The notes: generated by a model from the letters alone, not told the origin. Counted from the stretch's first letter, positions 22,158 through 34,672 are shown. The stretch is DNA of 64,000 nucleotides from Yponomeuta sedellus (GCA_934045075.1 OW203740.1:13864346-13928345), one strand, 5' to 3'. A program made the numbers and translations.

Positions 22158-23906
22158 GTAGCAATCTATTAAACCGGGCATGGGTAGCATGAACTTTTCG
22201 TTTGTTTTGGACTAAGTGATAAGGTTAAAAAAGTGGCGACTATTATAATATTATGTTAGACTAGGAGATTTTGACCTGGATATTTTTATTAAGTAGGGAT
22301 GTACAGTACTACACATCATAAAAGTCCCTTCGTGAATCTACGTTCGCGCAGACTAGGAAGAAGTGTAACGAAAGTACCCGAAGCTATTTGAGTACATTCA
22401 ACATGATCTTTTCCCGATACGGTTAAGGTGCAGAATTGATTGCCGCAGTAGCGCTACCTATTTCGCTCACGCTAATATTGCCAAACTAATAGTCACCTGC
22501 ATCGATGACGTTGAATCAACCAATAGCAACAAAGGCGCGCGGCCTGCCATAAAATGAAACTATCTGATTGGTCGATCAACTTGCCGCACATCCAAAATTG
22601 GTCAGGTACATCCGCGAGACTTATTTATTGTGTAGCACTGTACTAGCTTTTAGTTTAATTCGATATTTATGATTTATATTTAGTGGGCTAAGCAAGATTA
22701 CATTAAACCGTTGTTAAAATAAAATGGTCTATTTTCAATATTCTTTTACGTACGATGTAAGGTTAGATGATTAACGAAAATAATGAATAGCCAAAATCAA
22801 TTTTATTGACTTTAAATAAAATCGTTTCCTATATACATAATACAATTTATTAGAATAACTATAATTAAGTACCTACGATCTTAAACTTGCTTAATGCAGC
22901 GCGCTGTAATGTCATCACTCATCATCATCATAATTAGGGACCTTGTTATACTTTATATTACGGTCTAATCACGATTATCGTCGGGTAATAAGAATCGCGA
23001 TTAGACCCGTTTAATATATAACTATGTATGAGTATCGCGAATCGCGTTCTAAGAAATACTAAAACTAGGGACCTTATTAGCGACCCTGGTTTGGTTTTCA
23101 TCTCCAAAATACAAGTCGGACCGAAATGAAAATTTTGTAAATATAGGTACCTATTACAATGACAAAACATCCACTTTGTAATGTAATTTTTTTAAAAGGA
23201 AATTAGCGAATTTTTCGCAAATAACAGGTTTTCGACGAAAAGAAGGGATTTCTCTTTAATTTTAGTCGGAGTACATACTTTTTTAACATTACAACCTTTT
23301 GGCCATTGTGTAGTTACATCTTTAAATACAAGAGTTTATTATTATTACGATGCGGCTTGTATTATGGAAATTAAAGCATACTACTCTTTAATATGGAGTT
23401 TTGACGCTACAGCGCGCCATTACAAATTACAAAGTTTTCTGCCTGAAGTAGTTTAAAACATTTTAACCACTCAACAATTTCATTTCAATATAACTACTTA
23501 AATATTTCACCATGATAATTTTGCATGTTCAAACATAAAGTCTGTGAAATTTCTTCCAGTATATAGGGTTACTTCTAAAATGCGTAATTCCTGTGACAGC
23601 CCAAATCAAGTTTTACATGATTTTACATTATACAAGAGGTACCTCTTAATGATAAGGCCGCCGGCTTTACTCTTAGCTTAAGAAATATCTGTGCAATTTT
23701 TTTAATGTACAATAAAGTGTTTCCTATCTATCTATTACATAGACCAAGATCTATCTATCACAGAGATATATGTGTTTTATTAAATTAATTTCATGTTCGA
23801 TACGGGCTCAGCCTAGTGTGGGGACACGGTCACCACTACCTAACGTGAAAATATCATAAGTCGATTTGAAAACTTTAGTTGAAAATTTAAGTTACAGTTA
23901 ATAGTT

Positions 23907-23957
23907 AATCCACATGCGTGTAGGTAACATAAGATTTGTGTTACACGCATGTGGATT
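23907..23957. repeat. Hairpin with 16 bp perfect arms
   Basis: AATCCACATGCGTGTA and TACACGCATGTGGATT flank a 19-base loop. An overlapping second inverted pair (AAGATTTGTG / CACAAATCT) uses part of the loop, giving two alternative foldings. Confidence 0.8.
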
Positions 23958-24654
23958 CATTATTCACAAATCTAACATAATTCATTTGGCAAAAAATAAT
24001 TTTTACTTTACATTAATGGATGCGAAATAGAATTCCCTCGTAGACCTATTAACGGGGCAAAACAATGGGACCACGAGAAAACGCTCGTATTTAAACCTCA
24101 GATTTATAATTTTATTAAATTCGTGCTTCGCGCTCTACGTCGCAGCTTTCAATAAGTCGTATTTAGAAAACTTATATTATATTGAACAAACACAATCATG
24201 ATGGTTTTATACATTATCTATCAAATAGCGCCACAAGCAGAAAAGCCGTAAACATTACTTTTTTATGAGCAAAAATTAACTATTTCATGCAACAAACGTT
24301 GTTGGAAGTAAATAACAAACAAGTTACAGGAATTGCGCATTTAAGATCTATTATTTTCTAGTTTGCATCGGTAGGTATACGTAATCGGTCATGCAAATTT
24401 AGAACGTAGGTTATGGTCAACTAAAATTAAAACAACGTCAGGACACTTCTCGATAATGCACCAAATCTTGAACGATTCCAACTGTCAAATTATTATAGTA
24501 TGTTTGACAGGTAACACGATTGGAATCACTCTGGATACTAGATATGGTGAGTGGTTACATCGCAGAACCCGGACTTGGCGCCCGTGGTGGAGTATGGCCT
24601 AATCTTCCTGTGATGCAGGAAGAGACCTGAGAGCCAATTCTCACTTCATGAGTA

Positions 24655-24870
24655 AATAATACGAAAGACTTGAATTGTACATAAAAAGTGGAGCGACAGC
24701 CAATATCTGTATTCTGAACTCTACGCTAGATTGAATCCAAATGAAAAAATGTCTATGACTTTGTCGAGTTATCTCAACTTATTTTTTTATGCCACAACTG
24801 TCTAAGCCTTCGCATATTTTGCGTCTACGCTTTCAATTCGCATGGGCGAGAATCAGCTCCCTGGCCCTAA
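24655..24870 (+). repeat. Dispersed repeat, reverse copy at 60305-60490
   Basis: GTGGAGCGACAGCCAATATC, then CGTCTACGCTTTCAATTCGC and ATGGGCGAGAAT, match the reverse complement of 60305-60490 with scattered differences. The class is not identified; it is probably a SINE or MITE body. Confidence 0.6.
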
Positions 24871-26034
24871 AGTCTAATACTACATTGTTTTTCAATAGAG
24901 TGATATAAGCACGACAATGGTTGTTATTTGCCTCAATTTTGTAGTCTAAATAGCAATAGCCGTACAATGTCATTCCAGGGGTATAAACCGCGCAAATTAA
25001 ATAGGCATCTCTCGCGAACAGGGTCGAAACGCGCGACGCGCCCAGTTAAGTAGCACGGGTTATTGAAATGCGATTAGTTACTAGACTATCGAGTGTGAAT
25101 GAAACGACCATTACGGACTAATACGACTCTATTGAACAACTAAGCATTTTAGAGACTCACCCGCCTGTACCGCAGCAGTAGGGACATGCAAAGCGTTGAC
25201 ATCACATCGCGGAAATAGGGAGAGTAGTGAGACCTACAAATGCGAAAATATAAAGAATGTGGTCCTTAACTTTACGAATCAGGCAAAAGGTTCATTTAAT
25301 AGTTCATTGATATTTAACAATTCATTGACACCACATATTTTTTTAAACTTTCGTTGTAGTAATTTTGAAATAATTGTAAAAGGAACTCACTTCTTTCCAT
25401 GATTACTAAATGGGTTTGACATCCCAGTATTTCGGTACAATAGTGTGGGCTCAACATTTTAAAAGGTGACGAGGGGTCAGGATCACTACGCGTAATATAG
25501 AGGTATATTGCGCGCATTAAATCCTGACCGATTTCAAACGTCTCAAATTGTATACTAATTCCTATCACAATCGTCAGGATTTCGAAGGGATTTCCTGCGC
25601 ATAATTAGGCTCCTGAGGAACTAATAAAAAAAATCCCTATCAACTTACATTTGTCAATTTCTAAGGAGTCTTTGGGGTTGCCAAGAAGTTGACAGAATGA
25701 AATGACGAAACACCTAAGTACTTACAAGAAATATTTACAAACATCAATCAGATCTAACCTGGATCTAAAATAATACGTACACATACAGCCTTCTCAACAA
25801 ACGCAACACAGAGCACACAGGTATTATAAGTGTATACATTACAAGTTGCTAGAATGGTAAGTCAGTCAAGAGTATTTGTATATTCCATAGACATAAATAG
25901 TATCAACACAATCAGGTGTAGGAACAACAAACAGGAATAGGAATAGTTTGATGTGAATTCTTTGCTAAAACATAATACCTAAAAGTTTGTGCAAAGAACA
26001 AAGGGCTAGCCAGCAGATATGATGTGTGATGTGA

Positions 26035-26245
26035 GCTGAAATATTAACATTACATTTACATACAGACGTACATTGCTTCTGGCCCCACACTAGAGTACCC
26101 TGTGTCCTGGGAACCAGAAACAACGACATTACAAACATGTAAACATCCAAGACCTGGGGTTTTTTTTTGTCCCCAGCCGGGGTTTGAACCCAGGACCTCT
26201 TGCATGGTAGGCAGATGCGCTACCGTTGCGCCACAGAGGTCGTCG
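26035..26245 (-). mobile_element. tRNA-derived SINE (GCGCAGCGGTA family), reverse
   Basis: It is the reverse complement of the 21119-21320 family: CCAGCCGGGGTTTGAACCC (B-box) and CGTTGCGCCACAGAGG (A-box), with the body at 26060-26160. Confidence 0.7.
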
Positions 26246-26641
26246 TAATATGATGTGAAATATGATGCAGTATCTGGTGAAATATTTATTAGTACAGAAT
26301 GTGCGCTTCACCATTTTAGTACATTGTGTTAAGCTTATCACAGTGAATACTTCAACTGCTTCGCTGCTCTGGGGTTTAATATACTTGACTATTATAACAG
26401 GAGTTGTGGGATTGATTCCCACTGAAGGCCATCACACTTTATTTGTCAAAATGGCCTCATTTCCAAGTTTGTGATGTCATATTATTATACCACAGGGGTA
26501 ACCTAGTTTGGGAACAGGACAAGTTATTACATATTATAATTATACTTTGCTAAAGCATCTTTATGTTTTAAATTAAACTTTGAAGATTTTTCATAAACAG
26601 CCTTATTGTCTTCTCAATATAATGCCAAACTCTTTCACACT

Positions 26642-26751
26642 TTATGACAGCAAAAAGTCTTTTATAACCTTTGGGAGTGGTAATGATTTCACTGAGCCAT
26701 TGTTAACATACTGGAGTATTGCATCCCTGCACACATGTTGTAGTGTTTTCA
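26642..26751 (-). CDS. NEURL2: NEURL2 exon 2 (SOCS box)
   Basis: It begins with two bases completing a split valine codon and encodes [20 protein letters not shown] then [15 protein letters not shown] and TAA. The CR..I.......LPLP..LKDFLL pattern is a SOCS box. Confidence 0.87.
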
Positions 26752-27713
26752 CTGGAAAGAGAAAATAATGACAGATTAATAAAGTTCACACTTTAAAATA
26801 CATACAAGGTGTTGCAGTAAGGCCGAGTAAAATTTAATGGGTTATTCTACCCATCAATACATAAAACTTTCACCATGAGACTAACTCTGAAATAAGAGAA
26901 TTTCACAAAACACTAACTCCCTTAGTTATAAAATTCTCAATTAAGAAACTGTTGGAAAACCTACAAAGCTTTCTGCAACTCTACAACAACATAAAAAAAT
27001 TATATTAAAACAAACTCACCTCCATACAACTGAACAATTTTCACTTGTTTTGTTGTTCCATACACATCAACAACAGCATGTAGCTGGCCACTCGAATAAG
27101 GAATAGCTTTTGTGCACGGACCCTGATCTTCCCCATTAATAATGAAATGCATTTCTGCCAGGTCAGGGTCGTCTCTGCTCTTTTTTGGGCATGGTACGAA
27201 CATAACACCAATGCGACTGCCAGCGTCCATTGGGAGGACACCATGAGGGGTACCGTTTTGTGATAGTATCTGGGGTTTCAGCATCATTTTAGAGACGCAT
27301 CCGCGGGGCGTGCGTACTGTGTGACCGTCGCCGAGCACAGAAGGCCGCGGTTCGCATTCGCGGCGACAGCTGGCCCCTTGGTTCACAAGTTCAATAAGAA
27401 CATTGTTCTGTGACTTGGATATGGGGAATATCCATGACATGCCCGTGTTAGCAAGGTCCGGCAGGGCGTACTGAGGCAGCCCCTTGTCTCCAAGAGCCGC
27501 CGTCTGCGGATCCAAGAGTGTCAGACCGAGCCGCATGTGACCGCTCCATCCGCGCTCGGTTTTCTCAATTTCAACCAGAAAGATTTCACCTGGTAACAGC
27601 GGCTTCTCGCTGAACGTCAGGCCGTGAGCAAAACTCGTCTTCCTGTAGGCGACGGTGCTGTCCTCGAACAGAATTATGTTCGAGCCGTGGTAATGGTGGA
27701 ACCTCGAAAGCAT
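26642..27713 (-). CDS. NEURL2: Neuralized-like protein 2 (NHR + SOCS box), two exons
   Basis: Coding exons are 27713-27020 and 26751-26642 on the minus strand, giving about 267 residues, near the usual 285 for NEURL2. Exon 1 starts [13 protein letters not shown] and holds a single neuralized homology repeat (residues about 3-230, with [20 protein letters not shown] and [20 protein letters not shown]). The intron has a GTGAGT donor and a TCTCTTTCCAG acceptor, with codon GTG split 1/2. Exon 2 gives [26 protein letters not shown], a SOCS box. The protein is expected to act as substrate-recognition subunit of a Cullin/Elongin B-C ubiquitin ligase; in vertebrates NEURL2 acts in muscle. It appears intact. 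Confidence 0.9.
27020..27713 (-). CDS. NEURL2: NEURL2 exon 1 (NHR domain)
   Basis: There are 231 codons plus one base, from ATG at 27713. The next in-frame upstream sequence has stops, so this ATG is the natural start. The donor GGAG|GTGAGT lies at 27019-27014. Confidence 0.9.
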
Positions 27714-27926
27714 GTTTTATACACACATCTGCAGCACTTTCACAATATATTACGCAGCGCTTGCTGGTTTACGAAAATGCCGCCGCTGTATTACATACTA
27801 CACTGCTCCAAATCACTGTGCTGAATGAGCAGACCTTTTTCGCAAAAAACACAATACCACTTGTCAAATGGTCGCATTTCAAGGTGCGTAGAGTAGAGGC
27901 CCTACTGTCAAACGCTAACGTCTATA
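27714..27926 (-). promoter_or_regulatory. Probable NEURL2 promoter region
   Basis: Only 213 bases separate the NEURL2 start codon from the target-site duplication of the THAP transposon at 27935. No TATA box or clear initiator is visible. The TATAAATA at 27943-27950 belongs to the transposon end. Confidence 0.35.
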
Positions 27927-27934
27927 GATGGGCC

Positions 27935-29871
27935 CACAGAGCATATAAATAAGAGACGGGACCTCCCTATAAGCTTTTGTAATGAGTTTAGCCCCGTTAG
28001 CAATACCAACCAATAGAGCAAAAATGCAATGTCAAAAGTGCTACCAACATAACAACTTGTCTGTGCATTAGGGACGTCCACTTACATTGGTACTACATTT
28101 ATCGATATCGATAAATTTTCATCCAGGGGCTCCGCAGTTAGCCTAATAAAATTAATAAAAATCAATGTTTTCAATAAAACGACAAATGAAATTAGTATTT
28201 TATTATTGATTATCAAATCACAATAATTGTGGTCAAGGTCTATTGAATTTATTTCAGCAGCTATTTGGTTTTTCCTTAGAGGTGTCCAATCTGAGCGAAC
28301 TTCATCAATCGGTGGTTTGGATTCAGGTGCTGAAATCGTCAAAAAAAGTTAAGTTGAGTCGTTATTGATTATTAATTTGTTGGTAAACTATGCTACTTAC
28401 CGGGATAGTTCTGATAAATATGCTGAGATTCCAGGCCACAATAATTGTGGTCAAACCCTACTGGACCAATAGCAACAGCTGATATTTTGGCTGCTGTACA
28501 AGGTGCTGAAAATGATAACACTTTGTAATTTATCAAAGTAAACAAACTCTAGTTACAAAAAACTTCAGCGATACATGAAAAGTCTACGTACCAGAGTTGT
28601 TTTGTGAAGCTCGACAACTAATAGGTTTTTGTATAGCTGAATCTGAAAATAAACAATTGCAAGAATAGTCCGAAAAAAAAATAGTTTGTTCCTGTTTACC
28701 ACATAACTGCATAATTGACTATGTAACTATCAAATACATTTTTATAAAAAAATATTTTAAGTTAAAAATTAGTAAAAAAAAATATTTTAGTAATTCCAAT
28801 CACTAACCAGTTTCAAGTGATGCGACGTGGCTACGTGGTAAGGAAACTCAGCTAGTAAGTAATCAGGAAGAGGAGGCGCATTTATAAGTAGAGAAGATAC
28901 AGCCCTGTAAAAAAATGTTTATCAAAGTATGTCATTTACGTATTAAGACGTAATAATAATATTGCGTTCTAAATGACGGAGCAAAATATATTCAAATGTT
29001 CGACGTAAAGCAAGGCGTATTTTGTGTTTTATTACATAATTATTCATGAAATGTAGTAAGTGTTACATTATAAGTTTATAACACAACTCACCATTTCTTT
29101 AATCGGCTTCCTTTTAAAATAGTTGTAAAAATCTTTCGGCCGGAAATGATCTCTACAAACATATTAATGTTGGTGGAGTTTTTCGATGGGGATATACGAT
29201 ATAAGATCTTCCACAATTTTCACCCATTGTCTGCATCTAAAAAAAAAACAACATTCAATGCAGCCACTAATAGTGCATCGTTGAAACATTGTTATGGCTT
29301 ACAGCAATTCACCCGTCATACACTGAGTAGTAATTCTGACCAAGGTACTTATCAGATATTTTTTTATCGATATTGAATATGTGTATGGCAAATCACTATG
29401 ACATTGAAACATCTGAATATTTTTCTCATAGTATATTAATTACGTTATTTAACATAATTTATGATCTTGCTCTTGTGCAAGATGACAAAAACTGTAGCCA
29501 GAAATACTTACCGGTCTTCATCCCTAGGAAATTTACCCATAAACTTTGGTACCCTTTGACCGGCTGCATCTTATTTTACAAATGGCACAAGTTCGACACC
29601 ATCCGATCAATGCCAATATTAAAAGAAAATCACTAAACACTGTACAACAAGATACACACAGCTAGATATTGAACAAACTTAAAACACAAAAATTTTAACT
29701 AGAAAACGTTCTAATATGTGCCGCGTTCCGCCATATTTGTTATGTTTTCAGTTTGACATTGACAGCAAAGAAAGAGTAAGTAGTATTAAAGAGTGAGACA
29801 AAAATATGTCCGCCATTAAAACGGGGCTAAATGCGAACAAAAATTTCAAAGTTCCTACTTGCGCTAGGCTG
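27935..29871 (-). mobile_element. P-element-like THAP transposon, copy A (decayed)
   Basis: It is 1937 bp and flanked by the identical 8-mers GATGGGCC (27927-27934 and 29872-29879), an 8 bp duplication as made by P-superfamily transposases. The ends (CACAGAGCATATAAAT.. / ..GCGCTAGGCTG) equal those of copy B in reverse. The coding exons are on the minus strand but broken: the THAP start codon is ATT, a 5-base deletion lies in exon 1, and a TAA replaces a lysine codon in exon 2. No transposase catalytic domain is present. Confidence 0.75.
28082..28342 (-). pseudogene. Last exon of the THAP element, copy A
   Basis: It encodes APESKPPIDEVRSDWTPLRK and then ENLSISINVVPM, with the acceptor near 28331 (TTTTTTGACGATTTCAG). 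Copy B (52657-52917) differs at only two of 86 residues, so this exon is better conserved than the THAP exons. Function unknown; there is no resemblance to a transposase core. Confidence 0.5.
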
Positions 29872-29879
29872 GATGGGCC

Positions 29880-30033
29880 TGCCTCTCCATCGATATCGAT
29901 AGAAACGTTGAAAAATGAAGACACCTTGAATTAAATAATGTCGTCGTCGTCGTCGTCAGGCTGTACTAGTCCACTGCTGGACATAGCCCTCCCCTAAAGA
30001 GCGCCACGTTGTGCTATCATAGGGGGTAATGCC
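29880..30033. repeat. SINE/LINE 3' tail, reverse
   Basis: GTCGTCGTCGTCGTCGTCAG, then CACTGCTGGACATAGCCCTC, is the reverse complement of the retroposon end at 905-985. It directly abuts the gypsy insertion at 30034. Confidence 0.6.
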
Positions 30034-30090
30034 TGAAGTAAACGACAAGATGGCCATTCGACGAGTGCTTTAATCACAGAATATACAACA
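30034..30090 (-). repeat. Gypsy 3' LTR
   Basis: 57 bp, TG..CA termini; near-identical partner at 34205-34261. Confidence 0.8.
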
Positions 30091-30302
30091 TCTTCCCCTT
30101 AAGTTCACCAACATCATCCCTTCATAAAAACTTATTCTAAGAAACAACAGTTAAACATAATAATTATGAAACGATAATCTAAAAATACGTATGACAAACA
30201 AGCCAAGGATTGGGAAACCTTTTACAACTGTTTGTTTTTAATCAAATCCCTTAACTGCTCTTTTGCTGCTCTTGCAGCTGTCCTTTCGAAACGATAACCA
30301 CC

Positions 30303-30983
30303 CTATACTTGCTCGCCCTGACATGTAGTTCCCGTATTAGACGTTGAAGGCTCTACCTCGGGTTGTAATTTTAGCAGTTGCCGACGGTTCCTTCGTAGCA
30401 GACGGCCGCCACGCGCTTCTTGAACAAAGTAAGATCGCGGCTCTGTGGCCCGCTCCACTACACGTGCTACACGTCGCCGATCTCCGTCCAGCGCTACCAC
30501 TTCATCGCCGACGTCAAGCTGTGGCAATTCCCGCGCATTCATATCGAACCGTCTCTTACTTTTCCCTTGTTTTTCGATTATTTTCTGATAATCCCTCGAG
30601 GCATCTCTTTCAGATACAAGTTTGGTATCATGTACCGGTAGCCGAGTGTTCAGTCGACGTCCCATGAGCAACTGAGCTGGACTACTCATAGCGTCACGCG
30701 GTGCTGTTCTATAATTTAGAAGCGCGATATAAAAATCTTCTTCTTTATCTGTCGACTTTTTGAGTAACGCATTGACCGTTCTAACTGCTCTCTCGCTACG
30801 TCCATTAGATTGTGGATAATTTGGAGACGATGTGACGTGCTCGAATCCCCAAATCTCCTTAAAGATTTGAAACTCCCTTGATGCATACGCCGGGCCGTTA
30901 TCTGTCTGTATATTCCGTGACGTGCAAATTGATCTTTCATGGCTATAATCACATTTTTTGACGTCATCGTGTTCATTGCACAT
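30303..30983 (-). pseudogene. Gypsy integrase C-part
   Basis: It carries TDNGPAY (second catalytic Asp), PQSNGRSERAVRT (catalytic Glu) and a C-terminal GPY-like region ending RRNRRQLLKL. There is no envelope gene between its stop and the 3' LTR. Confidence 0.85.
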
Positions 30984-32176
30984 ACCTCTACAAAGTTAGA
31001 AAGGTAATCCACCAAAATCAGAAAATATTTTTTATTATACTCGAAGATGTCTGATCCTACCTTCGCCCACGGTAAAACCGGTATATGATGAGGTAACATA
31101 GGCTCCCGTGGCGGACGTGCCGCTTGCTCCCCGCAAGTACGGCAAGCGCGAACCACGTGCTCCACGTCCCGCGACATACCCGGCCAGAACATCACATCCC
31201 GCGCACGCCGCTTGCACCGGTCTATACCAAGGTGTCCCTCGTGCACACGAGATAACATTTCCGCCCGAAGATGACTGGGAATGAACACCAACCCGTCCTT
31301 AAGCACTATACCATCAATGTACTCTAAAACATCCCTGTAGGACCATATATACCTTACTAACTCGTCTGTGTCATATTTATTTTGTGGCCATCCGTTCAAA
31401 ATGTAATTAATTATTACTTGACAATCTCTACTTTCTTCAGTGCCCTTTTTTATCATTCGCAACTTTTCAATGGTAAACCTTAGATGTTCTACCACAAAAC
31501 AGGTCTGCTCCTCCACTTCCTCAGTTACCCCATCATGCAACACGTCTGAGAGTGGTGCTCGTGATAGAGTGTCAGCCACATACATGTATTTGCCAGGTTT
31601 ATACTCAACCTTAAAATCGTACCTCTGCACACGCAACATCATGCGTTGTAGCCTTGATGGAACAGAGTCGAGCGATTTTACAAAGAGTGTCTCCAAAGGT
31701 TTGTGATCAGTTTCCACCGTTATATCTGACTTACCAAATACGTATTGATGAAACCGCTCCAGAGCGAATACAATCGCTAGCATCTCTTTTTCAATCTGTG
31801 CGTACCGCCGCTGTGTATCAGAAAGAGTCAACGATGCGAACTCAACCGGACGACCACCTTGCAGCAACACTGCGCCCAGTGCGTGCGAACTCGCATCTAC
31901 CGACAACGTAGCAGGTTGTTTCACGTCAAACAACGCCAGCACCGGCGCTTCACACAACTCATGCTTCAGTTGCTCCACAATTTCCTCCTCGCATGCGCCC
32001 CATGACCATTCGCTGTCTTTCTTTAGCAAACCACGTAGAGGACCCACCTTGTGCGAGTAATTAGGAATAAATTTACTCACACAGTTAATCATCCCCAAAA
32101 ATCGCTCCAATGACTGCCGATCGCACGGACTAGGCATCTCCTTGATAGCCCTTAGCTTCGTTTCATCCACTTTCAT
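30716..32176 (-). pseudogene. Gypsy RT thumb, RNase H and integrase (N-part)
   Basis: It contains FLGMINCVSKFIPN (RT connection), RNase H (LSVDASSHALGAVLLQ..ETDHKPLE), the integrase HHCC finger (HEGHLGIDRCK..CRTCGEQ) and the first catalytic aspartate (VGSDIFEY). It is frameshifted near 30950 inside the integrase core. Confidence 0.85.
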
Positions 32177-32274
32177 GCCCTCTGCACTAAACGTATGACC
32201 TAGATACGTTATCTCGGCTAAAGAAAATTCACATTTGTCTCTATTGAATTTTATACCTACTTGCCTCGCGCGAT

Positions 32275-33771
32275 CTAAGACTCCCAGACGATGATGTCAT
32301 CCACAAATGAATCTACGCCTTCTAAATCTTCCAACAGTTGACGTACCCTTGCATGGAATACCTCTGACGCCGAGTTAATGCCATACGGTAGACGAAGATA
32401 CTGGTATCGGCCGAATGGAGTTCCAAATGTACACAATTCGGCACTGTCATCATCCAGCTGGATCATCCAGAATCCGCACCTCGCATCCAGTTTACTGAAA
32501 AACTTAGCATCGCGTAACTGAGTAGCTATTTCGGTCAGCGATGGCAACGGGTAATGTTGGCGCCGGATTACTCTGTTCAGTGGTCTTGGATCTAAACACA
32601 CGCGCAAATTGCCATCTTTTTTCGCTGCAACTACAATGCCATTAACCCACTGCGTTGGATGCGTTACTTTTCTAATTACACCCATCTCCTCCATACGGTT
32701 AAGCTCCGCCCGCAACTGATCCCTGACTCCTACAGGTATCTTCCTGACCGGGCAGATGCAAGGACTTGAATTATTTTCAATTGGTATCTTGTAATACCCC
32801 GGTAACTTACCGAGACCCTTAAATAGGTCCTCGTAATCCTGCACATCTACAGAGTATACTCTTTTAATCAACCCCATGGCCTCCAAAGCAACCTTGCCTA
32901 AAATGCTATGACAATCACGTTCTAATATCAAAAACCTTAGGTTGTACTGAACATTTTTGTGCATTAGTTTTATAATGTATGCACCTATAAATGGAACATT
33001 ATTTCCGCAGAATGACTGTGCACGGGTATGATCCTCGGTGATACCATCGAGTGAAAGGCCTAGCTCCAACAATGTCTTCCTTGAAATTACATTCACGTCT
33101 GAGCCTGAATCTAGCTTAAATGTATGACTAACATTACTGCCACACAGGTAGAGCTTCTCGTGCCATTTGTTGCCACTTGTAGCAACTTCATTAATACATT
33201 CCAGCGTAGAAATGAAGTAAAACTCATCATCATCATCTTGTTCCGTTTGTAACTCAAATAACTTGGACCTTCTTATTGGGCACATCCTTCTGAAATGGCC
33301 CTTGCCACCACACAGAAAGCATTTCAATTTAGCAGCTGCGCAACGTTGATCACCGCTACACTTAACACCGCCACAGGCGGCGCAAGCTCGCGAACCTTGC
33401 GTTATCTGCATTGAAGCTGATGGTCCTGCGCTGGTACCCGAGCCCGCGGCTGGCCGGTCGCCACCGCGCTCGTACCTGCGCTCGCTGCCGCCGCTGCCGC
33501 GCTGCGACCCGCGAATATTCCGCAACGCGTCCACAGACAGAGTCTTCGAAGTCTCCCTTTTGACGCTTTCAATCTGCCGGTTTTCATCGTTGGACATTTC
33601 ACTCACTTGACATATTTTAACCGCTTTCTCTAATGTCAAATCGTCTGTTCGCAGCAATCTATCGCGGATTGCACTATCTAAGACACCACATACGATTCGA
33701 TCTCGTAAAAGTCCGTCCTCTAAATGCTCAAACTCACACTGCTTACTGAGAAGTCTTAGTGCAGTCATCAA
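32275..33771 (-). pseudogene. Gypsy gag C-terminus, protease and RT (N-part)
   Basis: In order: Gag C-terminus, an RG-rich stretch (33400-33560), a zinc knuckle CFLCGGKGHFRRMC, an aspartic protease active site LDSGSDVNVIS, then RT with KLDARCGFWMI and catalytic FVDDIIVW. A stop at 32275 and a frame change follow the YVDD-type box. Confidence 0.85.
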
Positions 33772-34105
33772 TTCCTTCTCTTTGTATCTGATTCCTTGTG
33801 AAGAATTTAAACCGAAGTAACGTAGTGTTTGTCTTGGTGCCGAAATGCTGGTTAAATTGCTGAATCAGTACGGCGATGTCTTCACGCTCTTCTTCTTTCG
33901 AAAACTTGAATGTTGAGTAGACATCATAGCCTTCGGAACCGATCAGATTGATAAGTAAGCTGGCTTGGACGTCGCTTGACTCCTTGCTTACTCCAGACGC
34001 CTTTATGAATACCTGAAATTGTTTCAGCCACTTCCTCCACGCGTCGGCTCGACTCACCGGTCCACCTTCCAACGTTAGCTCTGCGGGCGGGCGTGCGTGT
34101 TCCAT
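33743..34105 (-). pseudogene. Gypsy gag, N-terminal part
   Basis: It begins MEHARPPAELTLEGG and has the capsid-like segment WRKWLKQFQVFIKASGV..QASLLINLIGSEGYDV, typical of mag/gypsy Gag. The frame is lost near 33765, where the rest of Gag continues in a different frame. Confidence 0.75.
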
Positions 34106-34204
34106 TATTTTATGCCTAATAAATTATTCATACAAGCCTTATTTGTTGAAATATTAGTTACAATCGCAATAAAATAAAATTTTATTTTAGCACCGCTGTC
34201 ACCA

Positions 34205-34261
34205 TGAAGTAAACAACAAGATGGCCATTCGACGAGTGCTTTATTCACAGAATATACAACA
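34205..34261 (-). repeat. Gypsy 5' LTR
   Basis: 57 bp, TG..CA termini. An LTR of this length is at the very low end for gypsy elements. Confidence 0.8.
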
Positions 34262-34266
34262 ATGCC

Positions 34267-34672
34267 CATAATCCCCTCGCAATGCAATTATATTCGTCAA
34301 CGTCAACATAGTACGTCGTCCCGGATTTCTTTCTGAAGTCCTATGCTTCAGAAAAAAGCCCTTGACGACTCTGACGACGTATTAAGGCCCCAGTACACAA
34401 TGGCCTGTAATGGACCATGCAATGCCATGCCTTTGCAAAGCACAACTGTAGCACAAATTAGACAGGTACTGTAGGCCACGATCACTTAGTGTTTACACAA
34501 TGGCGCATGCTCATTGCTGTCTGGCAAACGACTTGCGATGGACGTGGAAGTAATCCGGCCGCATATAAATCGCAGTGGAAGAGCGTGAGAGGTAGATTTG
34601 ATATTTGCCGTGAAGCCTAAAGTGCTACAAGAATAAACGTTTATAAACTGGACTGCTGTATTATTTGTATAA
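34267..34672. other. Short intergenic with TIR-like end
   Basis: Contains TTAAGGCCCCAGTACACAAT at 34381-34400, which is matched in reverse by CATTGTGTACTGAGGCCTTT at 41714-41733. Nothing else is recognised. Confidence 0.45.

Larger units (their letters stand above)
22158..26641. other. Intergenic, no genes seen
   Basis: The stretch between the cyclase stop and NEURL2 holds AT-rich sequence with a nested palindrome (23907-23957), a hairpin around 24474-24525, a dispersed repeat copy (24560-24640), a repeat at 24655-24870 and a SINE (26035-26245). Open frames in it encode nothing I recognise. Confidence 0.55.
30034..34261 (-). mobile_element. Ty3/gypsy LTR retrotransposon with about 57 bp LTRs
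   Basis: It is flanked by ATGCC (30029-30033 and 34262-34266). The LTRs at 30034-30090 and 34205-34261 (forward reading TGAAGTAAAC.. to ..ATATACAACA) differ at about two positions. On the minus strand a purine tract (AAGGGGAAGA) precedes the 3' LTR, and TGGTGACAGC follows the 5' LTR as the likely primer-binding site. Gag, protease, RT, RNase H and integrase are all recognisable, but three frameshifts (near 33765, 32275 and 30950) make the copy defective. Confidence 0.85.

Noticed and set aside
27935..27960. TATA box (TATAAATA) for NEURL2
   Set aside because: The sequence is the terminus of the THAP transposon, also present at the end of copy B, and lies more than 200 bases from the start codon.
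30034..34261. Endogenous retrovirus with envelope
   Set aside because: No env-like frame lies between the integrase stop (30303) and the 3' LTR; only about 200 bases remain there.
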